The notes below the pieces were generated by a model that worked only from the letters and a program-made list of their open reading frames with translations, ran no database searches and was not told the origin of the DNA. 64,000 nt of DNA from Halospina denitrificans (GTDB lineage Bacteria > Pseudomonadota > Gammaproteobacteria > Pseudomonadales > Oleiphilaceae), in NCBI RefSeq assembly GCF_004364635.1, contig NZ_SOAX01000007.1:1-64000 (forward strand), given 5' to 3'. A program made the translations under genes and the position numbers. Every line of letters begins with the position of its first letter. Within the stretch, counting starts at the first letter, position 1. Below are positions 1-8,589 of this stretch, piece by piece.

Positions 1-29
1 GAATAGCGGTTGCGCTTTTGCTTGCTCAT
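1..29 (-). CDS. IS3-type transposase orfA, N-terminal fragment (cut by window edge)
   Basis: Only the first codons are present, reading MSKQKRNRYS, which is the basic N-terminus usual for IS3-family OrfA (helix-turn-helix DNA-binding subunit of the transposase). The ATG at 29-27 is preceded by GAGGTGA at good spacing. The gene leaves the window, so whether it is intact is unknown. Confidence 0.5.
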
Positions 30-95
30 CTCGGATCACCTCATAAGCGGATTGTACTCGCTTAACGCGGTGTCCAGAATCAGTGGGGCGGATCA
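1..95 (-). mobile_element. IS3-family insertion sequence end (partial)
   Basis: Read on the minus strand, a terminal inverted-repeat-like sequence beginning TGATCCGCCCC at about 95 is followed by TGATTCTGGACACC, a Shine-Dalgarno GAGGTGA and an ATG. This order (tip, short leader, orfA start) is typical of IS3-family elements. The element runs off the left edge, so its size, orfB and second end cannot be seen. The family is assigned by pattern recognition of the tip and orfA start only. Confidence 0.6.
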
Positions 96-190
96 TAACC
101 CTCAGGAGGCCCCTACAGTCTCCACGCCTTCCGAATGGCAAGCCCCCAGATCCTGTCGAATATGCCTACTACCTGATGGGAAGACCTTCG

Positions 191-565
191 CTAAGCGGGC
201 CAAACCGTCTGCCAGATAAACATGGCCATAATGCAGCCACCTATAATCAGAGCGCTCTCCCGCTTAAACCAATCAGGAAGCCTTGCCTCTTCTTCGGGTT
301 CTGATACTGGCACAAACATCCACAATGGATTGATGACGAACCACCAAACGAACACCAATGGTATTAACGCTGCTGCAACCACATACGTGGAATCAGCTTC
401 CAACCAGTAGCCCGCTACTGATAGCAACCACAGCACCGAGAAAAGATAGAAGTGCTTTTTTACTTTTTCTGCCGCGAAGGTTGATGCTCTGAGACACAGC
501 CACGCGAGGCCTAGATAAAGCAATGTCGTGCTGGGATGACCATATAGTTGTTGAAAAAGTTCCAT
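191..565 (-). CDS. small integral membrane protein, unknown function
   Basis: A 124-aa product from the internal ATG at 565 (preceded by GGCGG), in preference to a longer frame that starts at 631. It shows about three hydrophobic segments (residues about 14-26, 42-75 and 105-120) and an acidic stretch PEEEAR before the last one. No family was recognised. It is transcribed away from mipA, and its upstream region carries three consecutive hairpins (645-711). It could be a conserved hypothetical inner-membrane protein; the start is uncertain. Confidence 0.5.
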   Translation of the reverse strand: MELFQQLYGHPSTTLLYLGLAWLCLRASTFAAEKVKKHFYLFSVLWLLSVAGYWLEADSTYVVAAALIPLVFVWWFVINPLWMFVPVSEPEEEARLPDWFKRESALIIGGCIMAMFIWQTVWPA

Positions 566-644
566 TTTTCCGCCGTGCACCGGTACGACCGCGACATAGG
601 GATAAGAGAAAGCCACAAAGAAAGGAATCATTCTCCGGGTTTGG

Positions 645-711
645 CCCGGTCATTCAAGCCGGGATTCTGTCGCCAGCGACTTTGGCGACTTATTCGGCAT
701 TAGAACCGAAT
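645..711. other. three tandem hairpins in intergenic region
   Basis: Three short stem-loops follow each other: CCCGG/CCGGG (645-649 with 659-663), GTCGCCA/TGGCGAC (669-675 with 683-689) and ATTCGG/CCGAAT (692-697 with 706-711). They lie between the minus-strand membrane gene and mipA. They could be a structured 5' leader of the minus-strand gene or a small RNA. No T-tract follows on either strand, so they are not simple terminators. Confidence 0.4.
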
Positions 712-801
712 CCTCAAGCGAAAAGTGCTTTCATGTGATCTAATTGCATCATTTGCGCGTATTATAGTCCGTACACCATCACACACTGCAGCGGAACTTA
801 A

Positions 802-1629
802 ATGAAAAAGTCTACAGGCATCCTTTTGGCAGTCTGCTTACATGCACTTTTCTTGCAGACAGCATCAGCACAGGACAGAAAAACAGCCTTGGTGCCCTTA
901 CCCTCAGTCAACGACTTCACGCGGGGTGATGATGGGTGGGCCCTCGGGCTGGGCCTGGCTGTTGAATACGAATCTGCCTACGAAGGGTCGGATGAATTCG
1001 GCGTAGAGGTCGATCCTGCCGGTGCGGTGCAATGGCGTAAAGGTGATGATATTTTCTTCTTTGCTGGTGAGGCGCTTGGGTGGCGTGGTCTGCGTTCTGA
1101 TACGTGGCTGTTCGAGGCCGTCGTGGGCTTCGATGAGGGGCGTCAGGAAAGTGATTCCGATGACGGTCGTTTGGACGGTCTAGGGGATCAGGATGAGGGT
1201 GCTGAAGTCGCGCTGCAGGTGCGTCGCGCTTTCGATGCCGATTGGCGCTATTGGCTGGATGGTCGCGTTGTAACCGAGGACAACGGAAATCTTGGTCTTC
1301 TTGCGGTGGGGCGCCGCTTCGGCGACCAGATCGACGGAACCGGTCATGAAATTGCTATCGCTGTGGTGTTTCAGGATAGCGATTTGGCCAATAAGGATTT
1401 TGGCATAGACGCAGAGCAGTCAGCCGCCTCAGGACTGAATGAGACCGAGCTGAGTGGAGGATTCCGCTCGATTGGGTTCAATTACAATTATCGTCATTAC
1501 GTTAACGAGAATTGGCAGCTTTTCGGCGAGGCCGTATATGAGGGTTATAGTAGCGATATTCAGGATAGCCCAATCACACGGAACGACTATGAAGCCGAAG
1601 TAGGCGTTGGATTCATTTACGTATTCTAG
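802..1629 (+). CDS. mipA: MipA/OmpV family outer membrane protein
   Basis: A 275-aa protein with a classic signal peptide (KK n-region, hydrophobic core, cleavage near TASAQ, residues 1-24). The mature part has alternating beta-strand-like segments, the motif YEGSDEFGVEV that marks the MipA/OmpV family (residues about 59-69), and a C-terminal aromatic residue (IYVF) as in beta-barrel proteins inserted by Bam. Family members are outer-membrane proteins; E. coli MipA scaffolds murein synthesis and degradation enzymes. The length matches the family. It is a single-gene unit ending in a strong terminator. The exact ligand or partner here is unknown. Confidence 0.85.
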   Translation: MKKSTGILLAVCLHALFLQTASAQDRKTALVPLPSVNDFTRGDDGWALGLGLAVEYESAYEGSDEFGVEVDPAGAVQWRKGDDIFFFAGEALGWRGLRSDTWLFEAVVGFDEGRQESDSDDGRLDGLGDQDEGAEVALQVRRAFDADWRYWLDGRVVTEDNGNLGLLAVGRRFGDQIDGTGHEIAIAVVFQDSDLANKDFGIDAEQSAASGLNETELSGGFRSIGFNYNYRHYVNENWQLFGEAVYEGYSSDIQDSPITRNDYEAEVGVGFIYVF

Positions 1630-1643
1630 AACACCTAACAGGT

Positions 1644-1678
1644 AAAAGGGGTCACGGTTTCGCCGTGACCCCTTTTTT
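1644..1678 (+). terminator. rho-independent terminator after mipA
   Basis: A perfect 14-bp stem (1644-1657 with 1663-1676) with loop TTTCG, followed by a run of T. It begins 15 bp after the mipA stop codon. The leading A-run means it could also work on the minus strand. Confidence 0.92.
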
Positions 1679-1830
1679 GTGCGTTCACAAAATCAAACCA
1701 CGGGGGACTTCCGGCTTCGACCAGCACCAGAGCCTGAAGTAGCCGGCGGCGCGCTTTACAGCCCGGGGCCCCTTCCGTAACATCCTGATTCCACCGAGCA
1801 AGCCCTTTTAATACAGACGGGACCCCAGCC

Positions 1831-2628
1831 ATGGAACTGTGGCACATCATCGTACTGGCCATCATCCAGGGGCTTACCGAGTTCCTGCCCATCAGCAGTT
1901 CCGCGCACCTGATCCTCCCCTCGGAGCTCCTTGGCTGGCAGGACCAGGGACTTGCGTTTGACGTCGCCGTGCACGTGGGCACGCTCTCAGCGGTTGTCTG
2001 GTACTTCCGGCGCGATGTGGGTCAGCTGACCGTTGCGTGGTGCCAGGACACGCTCAAGCGGCAGGTCGGGCCGGACAGCGGTCTGGCCTGGGCGATCATC
2101 GTCGCCACTATCCCCGCCGGCCTGGCCGGTATCCTCCTTGAGGACCTGATTGAGGAACACCTGCGCTCGGCCGCCGTTATCGCCGCCACCACCATCGGCT
2201 TCGGGCTGGTGCTCTGGTGGTCTGACGCGGCCGGTGCCCGGGACCGCTCCCTGCCCGGCCTGCGCCTCAGGGACGCCCTCATCATCGGCCTGGCCCAGGC
2301 ACTGGCACTGATTCCGGGGACCTCACGCTCCGGCATTACCATCACCGCCGCGCTTTTCCTCGGCTTCAACCGCGACTCCGCCGCACGTTTCTCCTTCCTC
2401 CTCTCCATCCCTCTGATCGCCGCCGCCGGCATGCTCAAGACGCTGGATCTGATTGGCCAGGGGGAAGCGGCCCAATGGCAACCCATCATCGTGGGCACCC
2501 TGATCGCCTTCGTCAGCGCCCTGCTCTGCATCCACCTCTTCCTGCGCTTCCTGGAGCGCATCGGCCTGATGCCGTACGTGATCTACCGGTTGCTCCTGGG
2601 CGCGCTGCTGCTTGTAATGATCTGGTAA
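1831..2628 (+). CDS. uppP: undecaprenyl-diphosphate phosphatase UppP/BacA
   Basis: A 265-aa polytopic membrane protein. It recycles the lipid carrier undecaprenyl pyrophosphate to the monophosphate for peptidoglycan and O-antigen synthesis, and causes bacitracin resistance when overproduced. The family signatures are clear: GLTEFLPISSSAHL near residues 14-27 (catalytic glutamate and serines) and the PGTSRSG motif near residue 162 with its essential arginine. The length is normal for the family. It lies between the mipA terminator and the acyl-CoA ligase gene; no operon partner is obvious. Confidence 0.95.
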   Translation: MELWHIIVLAIIQGLTEFLPISSSAHLILPSELLGWQDQGLAFDVAVHVGTLSAVVWYFRRDVGQLTVAWCQDTLKRQVGPDSGLAWAIIVATIPAGLAGILLEDLIEEHLRSAAVIAATTIGFGLVLWWSDAAGARDRSLPGLRLRDALIIGLAQALALIPGTSRSGITITAALFLGFNRDSAARFSFLLSIPLIAAAGMLKTLDLIGQGEAAQWQPIIVGTLIAFVSALLCIHLFLRFLERIGLMPYVIYRLLLGALLLVMIW

Positions 2629-2717
2629 ACCTCCCCGGAGCTGAACACCTGTTTCCCGGACCCCTGTCTCAGATATGATTGGTCGAGCAGCCACCAACAA
2701 CAAAAGGCAGTGGACCC

Positions 2718-4367
2718 ATGGCAGAAACAAAGAAGCTCGACCCGGCCAGCAACGCCCATCAATACCCGCTGTTGATCAAACAGCTCCTGCTCTCCGGCCC
2801 CCGCTACAACCCGGACCAGGAAATCATCTACGCCAACCACAGCCGTTATACCTACAGGGACCTGGTGGACCGCATCCATCGCCTGGCGCATGCGCTGACC
2901 AACGCCGGGGTCAAGCCGGGAGACACCGTTGCGGTTCTGGACTGGGACACGCCACGCTACCTGGAATGCTTCTTTGCCGTGCCCATGATCGGGGCCGTAC
3001 TGCATACCGTGAACGTGCGCCTCTCGCCGGATCAGGTGCTATACACCATGAACCACGCCGAGGATGACCTGGTTCTGATCCATGATGACTTTCTGCCGCT
3101 GATGGAACAGATCAACGATCAGCTTGAAACCGTTACCGGCTTCATCCAGCTGACCGACGACAAGCGGCCCAAGTCCACCTCCCTGAAAAGCCACGGCGAG
3201 TACGAAGTCCTGCTGAAAAAGGCGGACAACTGTTTCGATTTTCCGGATTTCGACGAGAACAGCATCGCCACCACCTTCTACACCACCGGCACCACGGGCA
3301 ACCCCAAGGGCGTCTTCTTCAGCCATCGGCAACTGGTGCTGCACACCCTGACCATGACGGGCACCCTCTCGCACTTTGACGAGGTGCCGCTGATCCGTTC
3401 CAACAGCGTCTACATGCCCATCACGCCCATGTTCCACGTCCACGCCTGGGGCGTGCCCTACGCGGCCACCATGATGGGCATCAAGCAGGTCTACCCGGGC
3501 CGTTATGAACCGGAAGCCCTGGTGGATCTGCTCAAGACCCATAACGTGACCTTCTCCCACTGCGTCCCCACCATCATGCAGATGCTGATGGCCAGCAAGG
3601 GCATCAAGGATGCGGACCTGAGCAACTGGCATGTGCTGATCGGCGGCAGTGCCCTGCCCAAGGGCCTGTGCGACGCGGCGGCCAAGCTGGGCATCCACAT
3701 GTACACCGGCTACGGCATGTCCGAAACCGGGCCGCTGCTCACCGCAACCCACCTCAAGCCGGAAGACCTGGAGCTGCCCTCGGAACAGCAGACCGCCAAG
3801 CGCATCAAGACCGGCGTCGCCGTTCCCATGGTGGACGTGCAGATCGTCGACGAGGACGGCAACCAGCTTCCCCGGGACGGCGAGGCCCAGGGCGAGGTGG
3901 TCACCCGCGCCCCCTGGCTGACCCCCGGGTACCTGAAAAACCCGGAGAAGAGCGAGGAACTCTGGGCCGGCGGCTGGCTGCATACCGGGGACGTGGCCAG
4001 CATCGAGCCGGACAACACCCTGGTGATCAAGGACCGCATCAAGGACGTGATCAAGACCGGCGGCGAATGGGTCTCGTCACTGGATCTTGAGAACATGATC
4101 AGCCAGCACCCAGCCGTGGCCGGCGCCGCCGTGGTTGGCATACCGGACGAGAAATGGGGAGAACGCCCACATGCGCTGGTGGTTCTGAACCCCGGCGAAA
4201 ATACCAGTACCGAGGATATCCACGAGCACCTGCAGCAGTTCGTCAAATCCGGCCAGATCAAGAAATGGACGATCCCGGAAGGCATCGACTTTGTGGATGA
4301 CATTCCCAAGACCAGCGTGGGCAAGGTCAACAAGAAGCTGATCCGGGATCAGGTCGGCAACGGCTGA
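2718..4367 (+). CDS. fatty acid--CoA ligase (AlkK-like acyl-CoA synthetase)
   Basis: An ANL-superfamily adenylate-forming enzyme of 549 aa. It activates medium- or long-chain fatty acids with ATP and CoA for beta-oxidation. The motifs are in order: phosphate-binding loop YTTGTTGNPKG, the adenine-binding motif YGMSETGP, the GWLHTGD hinge region, KDVIKTGGEW, and the C-terminal catalytic lysine in PKTSVGKVNKK. The sequence style is that of AlkK-type medium-chain ligases from alkane degraders (inference). The ATG at 2718 was chosen over an earlier in-frame codon at 2679 because family proteins start about here. It fits with the other lipid genes in the window. Confidence 0.9.
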   Translation: MAETKKLDPASNAHQYPLLIKQLLLSGPRYNPDQEIIYANHSRYTYRDLVDRIHRLAHALTNAGVKPGDTVAVLDWDTPRYLECFFAVPMIGAVLHTVNVRLSPDQVLYTMNHAEDDLVLIHDDFLPLMEQINDQLETVTGFIQLTDDKRPKSTSLKSHGEYEVLLKKADNCFDFPDFDENSIATTFYTTGTTGNPKGVFFSHRQLVLHTLTMTGTLSHFDEVPLIRSNSVYMPITPMFHVHAWGVPYAATMMGIKQVYPGRYEPEALVDLLKTHNVTFSHCVPTIMQMLMASKGIKDADLSNWHVLIGGSALPKGLCDAAAKLGIHMYTGYGMSETGPLLTATHLKPEDLELPSEQQTAKRIKTGVAVPMVDVQIVDEDGNQLPRDGEAQGEVVTRAPWLTPGYLKNPEKSEELWAGGWLHTGDVASIEPDNTLVIKDRIKDVIKTGGEWVSSLDLENMISQHPAVAGAAVVGIPDEKWGERPHALVVLNPGENTSTEDIHEHLQQFVKSGQIKKWTIPEGIDFVDDIPKTSVGKVNKKLIRDQVGNG

Positions 4368-4372
4368 CCTGT

Positions 4373-5656
4373 CTACCGCTCCAGTTCAAAGTGCAGGCGG
4401 GCTTTCACCCGCCTGCTTTTGTCTTCAACTTCCTCAACACTGTCACCCCCAATGAACAGCAGGGCTGTCTCGTAGCTGTAGCTGTCCTGGTGGAGCAGCT
4501 GCGCAAGCCTCCTGCCCTCAACCGCAACAATCTGGATCCGACAACCGGGCATATCCGCCTCAATAGCCGCGATTTCCTCGTCGGTGGGCACCCGCCTCAC
4601 AAAGGCATCGTCGTGCTCACGAAGCATGAACTTCGCGGCCACCGAAAAGTCTCCTCCGCCTTCCGGAAAGACAGGCTTTCTTCCCAGCGCAACGTCCACC
4701 ATGGCCTGTTTGTTGGAAGTGCCATCCACCATTTCGAACAACAGGCTGTGGGATTTGGAACAGCGTGCATTGACCTCCAGCATCCACACCTGGCCGGAAG
4801 CCGGCTCGTAGTAGAACTCAATATTGAAGGGGGAGTTATCGAACTCGATCTGCCTGATGAAATCACTGGCCATCTCGCACATGTCAGCCTTAACGCCCTC
4901 CGGAAGGTCAGAAGGGTATTGATAGCGGGAAAACGATGATCCGTATATGCCCTCACGCATTGAATCCACAGTTCCGTAAATCACCACTTCGCCGTTGAGG
5001 ATATAGCCCTCAAGCGTGCATTGCCGCCCGGCCGAAATGATTTCCTCAGCAATACAGTGCCAGCCATCCACCGCCTTTATCGCATCAGGGATTTCAGCGT
5101 AGGCCAGCAATTCATTGAAGGGGCGCGCCAGGAAGTGAATGTCCTGGCGGATTTCGCCGAGCGCATCCGCAAAGCTCGCATAATCACCAATATAGAAACC
5201 GAGCTGGGAGGAATGCGACCGCACCGGCTTGATCCAGAACGGGTAGTCCAGCGGCACATGCTCCGGGTAACGCTCATCGAAGGGATCGACCGCGGCATAC
5301 GCCGGAGTCTGTTCCGGCGCGAACTGCGCCTCATTCACCCGGAACCAGTATTTGTGCTCACACCGCAGCACGCTCTCCAGCGACGGCCCGCGCAGCCCGA
5401 ACTCACGGCGCAGGATCGGCTGCATCGTACTTGTGGGGAAATCCCAGAAACCAACAATGGCATCAATCGAGCCGGGAAATTCACGCAGTTGAAGCCGTGC
5501 TCGATCAAGAAGCAGCGGTATATCGTAGTAACGGGTATCCACTGCCGTTTCCATATCCAGCAGCGAGTGGAAACGCATCTCATCGGCGCCCTGAAGGCGT
5601 TCAAGCATTTCCCTGTTGAACTCGTCCAGCGCCATGACAAAGATATTTTTCACCAT
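4373..5656 (-). CDS. ATP-grasp domain protein
   Basis: A 427-aa protein resembling carboxylate-amine ligases of the ATP-grasp superfamily. Visible signs are the lysine of PFWIKPVRSHSS in the central domain, an acidic EEIISAGRQ stretch, and the metal/ATP-binding pattern NIEFYYEPASG...MLEVNARCSKSH near residues 290-320. The substrate cannot be told from sequence. The ATG at 5656 has AGGGG nine bases upstream; two earlier in-frame starts are less well placed. The gene is convergent with the acyl-CoA ligase, with only 5 bp between their stops. It may ligate an amino acid or peptide, but this is only superfamily knowledge. Confidence 0.75.
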   Translation of the reverse strand: MVKNIFVMALDEFNREMLERLQGADEMRFHSLLDMETAVDTRYYDIPLLLDRARLQLREFPGSIDAIVGFWDFPTSTMQPILRREFGLRGPSLESVLRCEHKYWFRVNEAQFAPEQTPAYAAVDPFDERYPEHVPLDYPFWIKPVRSHSSQLGFYIGDYASFADALGEIRQDIHFLARPFNELLAYAEIPDAIKAVDGWHCIAEEIISAGRQCTLEGYILNGEVVIYGTVDSMREGIYGSSFSRYQYPSDLPEGVKADMCEMASDFIRQIEFDNSPFNIEFYYEPASGQVWMLEVNARCSKSHSLLFEMVDGTSNKQAMVDVALGRKPVFPEGGGDFSVAAKFMLREHDDAFVRRVPTDEEIAAIEADMPGCRIQIVAVEGRRLAQLLHQDSYSYETALLFIGGDSVEEVEDKSRRVKARLHFELER

Positions 5657-5802
5657 CGTGACCATCCCCTGGGTCTGCAGAAATCGACACCCTCCCACTG
5701 CCAACACCGCCAAGGGTTCTTCCTTTATACATTGGCGTCCTTAGCCGCCAATTGAGAGGGGTCAATTTCTATTCAGATGGTGTGACCAGAAATAGCAGAG
5801 CC

Positions 5803-7017
5803 TCAATCCGCGCTGGACTCTCCCTCCGGTGCTGCATCCCGGATGGAACGGATCAGCGCAAGACCTTCAGGCTCGAGAACCTTGCCCGCTTCCCGGTGGA
5901 GCACCGCGATGCGCGTCAGCGCCCAGGCCTGCTCGCTGCGGCTTTCAATGTCCCGCACAACCTGGAGGCCCCGGACGGAATCGCCAAGATCAACATAGGC
6001 GGTCGCGATGTCCGTGCGCACCCTGGCCTGCTTCATGACATCCTCAATGGCTGCGCTGGCTTCAAGAGCGCTGCCCAGAAGATCCCGGGCCTCGTCATCA
6101 CGTTCCAGCTTTATCAACCCGTGCGCGGCACCAACCCGTGTCCAGCTCTTCCAGAAGGGATCCTGCATCGCGTCGACCATCCCAAGCGCCTCGGACAGCA
6201 GTCGCTCAGCCTCCTTTTCCTGGCCAAGGGCAAGGTAATCACTGGCAATATCCGTCAGTGCGCGTGCCTCCTGCCCGGGTCCGGTGCCGGACTCATAGCG
6301 CTCGCTCCAGTCCTCGGCCCGGGCCAGCAGCTCAGCCGCCCTGTCCCGGTTGCCCAGATCCGCCTGACGCTCCGAGATCCAGATCAGAACCTCTACCGCC
6401 TCGCCCGCGACCTGTACATCGTCACTGCCCTTAACAGCCCGCTCCAGCAGCTCGGCAGCCTTGTCCGCCTGACCGGCCCGGGCATACTTGCTGCCGATCT
6501 CCGCCAGCAGCCACGCCTGTTGTCCCGGGTCCTTCATAGTCTCGGCGCTTTCCAGGGCCAGGGACAGGGCGCCCAGGGCCCGCTCCTTGAGGCCCGACTC
6601 CAGGTACCGCCCCGCCAGTTCACTGAGCATCCAGCCTTTCTGGTTGGGTGAGCGAACCTTGTCGGTAATCCCCTGGGCCTGGCCAAAGAGTGCCTCGGAG
6701 CGTTTTTCCCGGCCTTCGTTCGCGTACCTGGCCGCCACGAACGCAAGCGCATAGTTCCGGTCAACCAGCCCTTCGATCCGGTTAAGGGTCTCAGAGGCCT
6801 CCTCCAGGTACCCGGCTTCCGCATACTCCACGGCAATCTCGGCCATAACGCGGTCGCGTTCCGCATCCCGTTCGATACCACGGGCCACCTCCAGAGCCGC
6901 AGAGAGGGTTTCAGCCGCACTCTCGCCGGTGGTTGCCTTCTCGGGTTCCCCGGCGCAGCCGGCAAGCATCGCCAGGGTGAATACAACCGCCACTAATCCC
7001 GTACTTGTTCTCATCAT
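5803..7017 (-). CDS. TPR-repeat lipoprotein
   Basis: A 404-aa protein with a lipoprotein signal peptide (MRTSTGLVAV..., lipobox LAGC near residues 18-21), followed by a helical body of degenerate tetratricopeptide-like repeats of about 35-40 residues (recurring patterns such as ...LLAEIGSKYARAGQADKAAELLERA). TPR lipoproteins act as scaffolds at the envelope. No partner is apparent, since it stands alone between the ATP-grasp gene and the thioesterase gene. Function unknown beyond the fold. Confidence 0.75.
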   Translation of the reverse strand: MMRTSTGLVAVVFTLAMLAGCAGEPEKATTGESAAETLSAALEVARGIERDAERDRVMAEIAVEYAEAGYLEEASETLNRIEGLVDRNYALAFVAARYANEGREKRSEALFGQAQGITDKVRSPNQKGWMLSELAGRYLESGLKERALGALSLALESAETMKDPGQQAWLLAEIGSKYARAGQADKAAELLERAVKGSDDVQVAGEAVEVLIWISERQADLGNRDRAAELLARAEDWSERYESGTGPGQEARALTDIASDYLALGQEKEAERLLSEALGMVDAMQDPFWKSWTRVGAAHGLIKLERDDEARDLLGSALEASAAIEDVMKQARVRTDIATAYVDLGDSVRGLQVVRDIESRSEQAWALTRIAVLHREAGKVLEPEGLALIRSIRDAAPEGESSAD

Positions 7018-7076
7018 CGCTCCCAGGAGCTGTTGCTACATCGGTTTTTTGTTCGCAATCCAGGTTACACCGCGCA

Positions 7077-7574
7077 TCAGTCATTGCTGGACTGGAGCTC
7101 CTTGCGCGTATCAAGCCGGCCCTGGCGTCGAATCTCGGCGTTCTCAAACCGTCGCTGCTGTTCCGGAGTCTCCGGATGAACGGACGGGATGGAGGCCGGA
7201 TTACCCGCTTCATCCAGCGCCACAAACGTGAAGAAGGCTGACAGGATGTGGCGCTCTTCCCCAGTGTAGCTGTTCTCAGCCATTACCCGGGCACCAATCT
7301 CCATGGAGGACGTCCAGCATCGGTTGAGCGAGAGGCTGAACAGGAGGGTATCGTTCCCCTTTGCGGGCGCCCTGAAATGAATGGAATCCACCGCCGCCGT
7401 CACACAGACCATGCCGGAATGGCGCTCAGCCACAACCAGAGCCAGACGGTCGCACTTGGCCATGATCATGCCACCGAACACCGTGTTCTGGGAGTTCATG
7501 TCATTGGGGAACACCTTGTAGACGTGATTATCGATGGCGGATGCGGATACCGGTTTTGCGCTTTTTGTGGTCAT
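7077..7574 (-). CDS. acyl-CoA thioesterase (hotdog fold)
   Basis: A 165-aa single-hotdog protein of the YciA/BACH type, which hydrolyses acyl-CoA to free fatty acid and CoA. The hallmark is the segment VFPNDMNSQNTVFGGMIM near residues 21-38, with its aspartate/asparagine and the GG start of the central helix; the strand with SIHFRAPAKGND (ligand-side turn) follows. The length fits the family. The charged C-terminal tail is variable in homologues. It is separated by 59 bp from the TPR lipoprotein and may share its transcript. Confidence 0.85.
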   Translation of the reverse strand: MTTKSAKPVSASAIDNHVYKVFPNDMNSQNTVFGGMIMAKCDRLALVVAERHSGMVCVTAAVDSIHFRAPAKGNDTLLFSLSLNRCWTSSMEIGARVMAENSYTGEERHILSAFFTFVALDEAGNPASIPSVHPETPEQQRRFENAEIRRQGRLDTRKELQSSND

Positions 7575-7661
7575 AATGCGTATTCTGCCCTGAGATTAAA
7601 TGCAGAAAATAACATGGCATAATCCAGAGCACGTACCCAACGGAAGAAAAGGAGAGCACCC

Positions 7662-8456
7662 ATGCGCAGGACGACTGCTTCTATCCCCCTGGCCCTCGCC
7701 ATCACGGCCCTCAGCGCCGGCCTTCAGGCCGAGGTCCAGACACAGACCATTGAATACGAGGTCAACGGCGAACCGCATACCGGCTATATCGCCTGGGACG
7801 ACGCCACCGAGAAGGAACGCCCCGGTGTTCTCGTCGTCCATGAATGGTGGGGCCATGACCAGTTCACCCGGGATCAGGCTGAAAAGCTCGCCCGGGCCGG
7901 CTACACCGCCATGGCCGTGGACATGTATGGCGAAGGCAAGTCCGCGGACCACCCCAAAAAAGCCGAAGCCTTCATGAAGGAAGCCAACAGCGACATGGAA
8001 GCCATGAAAACCGGCTTCCGCACGGCCATGAAACGCCTGCAGGAGCATGAAACCGTGGACCCGGACCGGATTGCGGCCCAGGGCTACTGCTTTGGTGGCG
8101 CGGTCGTGCTCAACATGGCCCGTATGGGATTGGATCTGGATGGCGTGGTGAGCTATCACGGCAGCCTGGGAAGCCCCATTGAAGCTGAAGCCGGCGATAT
8201 CACCGCGCGGATCCAGGCCTACACAGGGGGTGCCGACCAGTTTGTCCCCGCCGAGCAGGTGGGCGGATTCGTGCAGGAAATGCACGCTGCCGACGCGGAG
8301 TACATGGTGAAGAGTTTTCCCGGCGTCCAGCACTCCTTCATGAACCCGAAAGCAGACCAGTATGCCGAGGAGTTCAGCATGCCGGTTGGCTATGACGAGG
8401 AAGCGGCAAATGCCGCCTGGAAAGGCACGATGCGGTTCTACGAGGACATTTTCTGA
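7662..8456 (+). CDS. secreted dienelactone hydrolase family protein
   Basis: A 264-aa alpha/beta hydrolase with an N-terminal signal peptide (cleavage near LQAEV, residue about 23), so probably periplasmic. The catalytic triad of the dienelactone hydrolase family is visible: nucleophile Cys in GYCFGGA (about residue 144), Asp in GGADQFVP and His in VQHSF. VVHEWWGHDQF provides the oxyanion region. The ATG is preceded by AAGGAG at seven bases. The true substrate is unknown, since many members are general carboxyl-ester hydrolases. A hairpin terminator follows. Confidence 0.88.
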   Translation: MRRTTASIPLALAITALSAGLQAEVQTQTIEYEVNGEPHTGYIAWDDATEKERPGVLVVHEWWGHDQFTRDQAEKLARAGYTAMAVDMYGEGKSADHPKKAEAFMKEANSDMEAMKTGFRTAMKRLQEHETVDPDRIAAQGYCFGGAVVLNMARMGLDLDGVVSYHGSLGSPIEAEAGDITARIQAYTGGADQFVPAEQVGGFVQEMHAADAEYMVKSFPGVQHSFMNPKADQYAEEFSMPVGYDEEAANAAWKGTMRFYEDIF

Positions 8457-8465
8457 CGAAACAGG

Positions 8466-8496
8466 CGTGCGGGCAGGTAAACCGCCTGCCCGCACG
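8466..8496 (+). terminator. terminator after dienelactone hydrolase gene
   Basis: A perfect 12-bp GC-rich stem (CGTGCGGGCAGG with CCTGCCCGCACG) and a 7-nt loop begin 9 bp after the stop codon. The T-tract is weak (GTTTCC), so efficiency is uncertain. Confidence 0.7.
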
Positions 8497-8589
8497 GTTT
8501 CCGAACCATCCCAAAGCTCCTATCCTTGACTGGACAACCCTACAGCAGGCCACCTCAACGCCTTTCTGAGCACGGACTCCTGAACCTTT

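Noticed and set aside
640-715. Part of the minus strand resembles the 3' end of RNase P RNA (GACAGAATCCCGGCTT).
   Set aside because: The conserved core of rnpB is absent; the region where it should lie holds the mipA start and no GAGGAAAGTCC-type motif.
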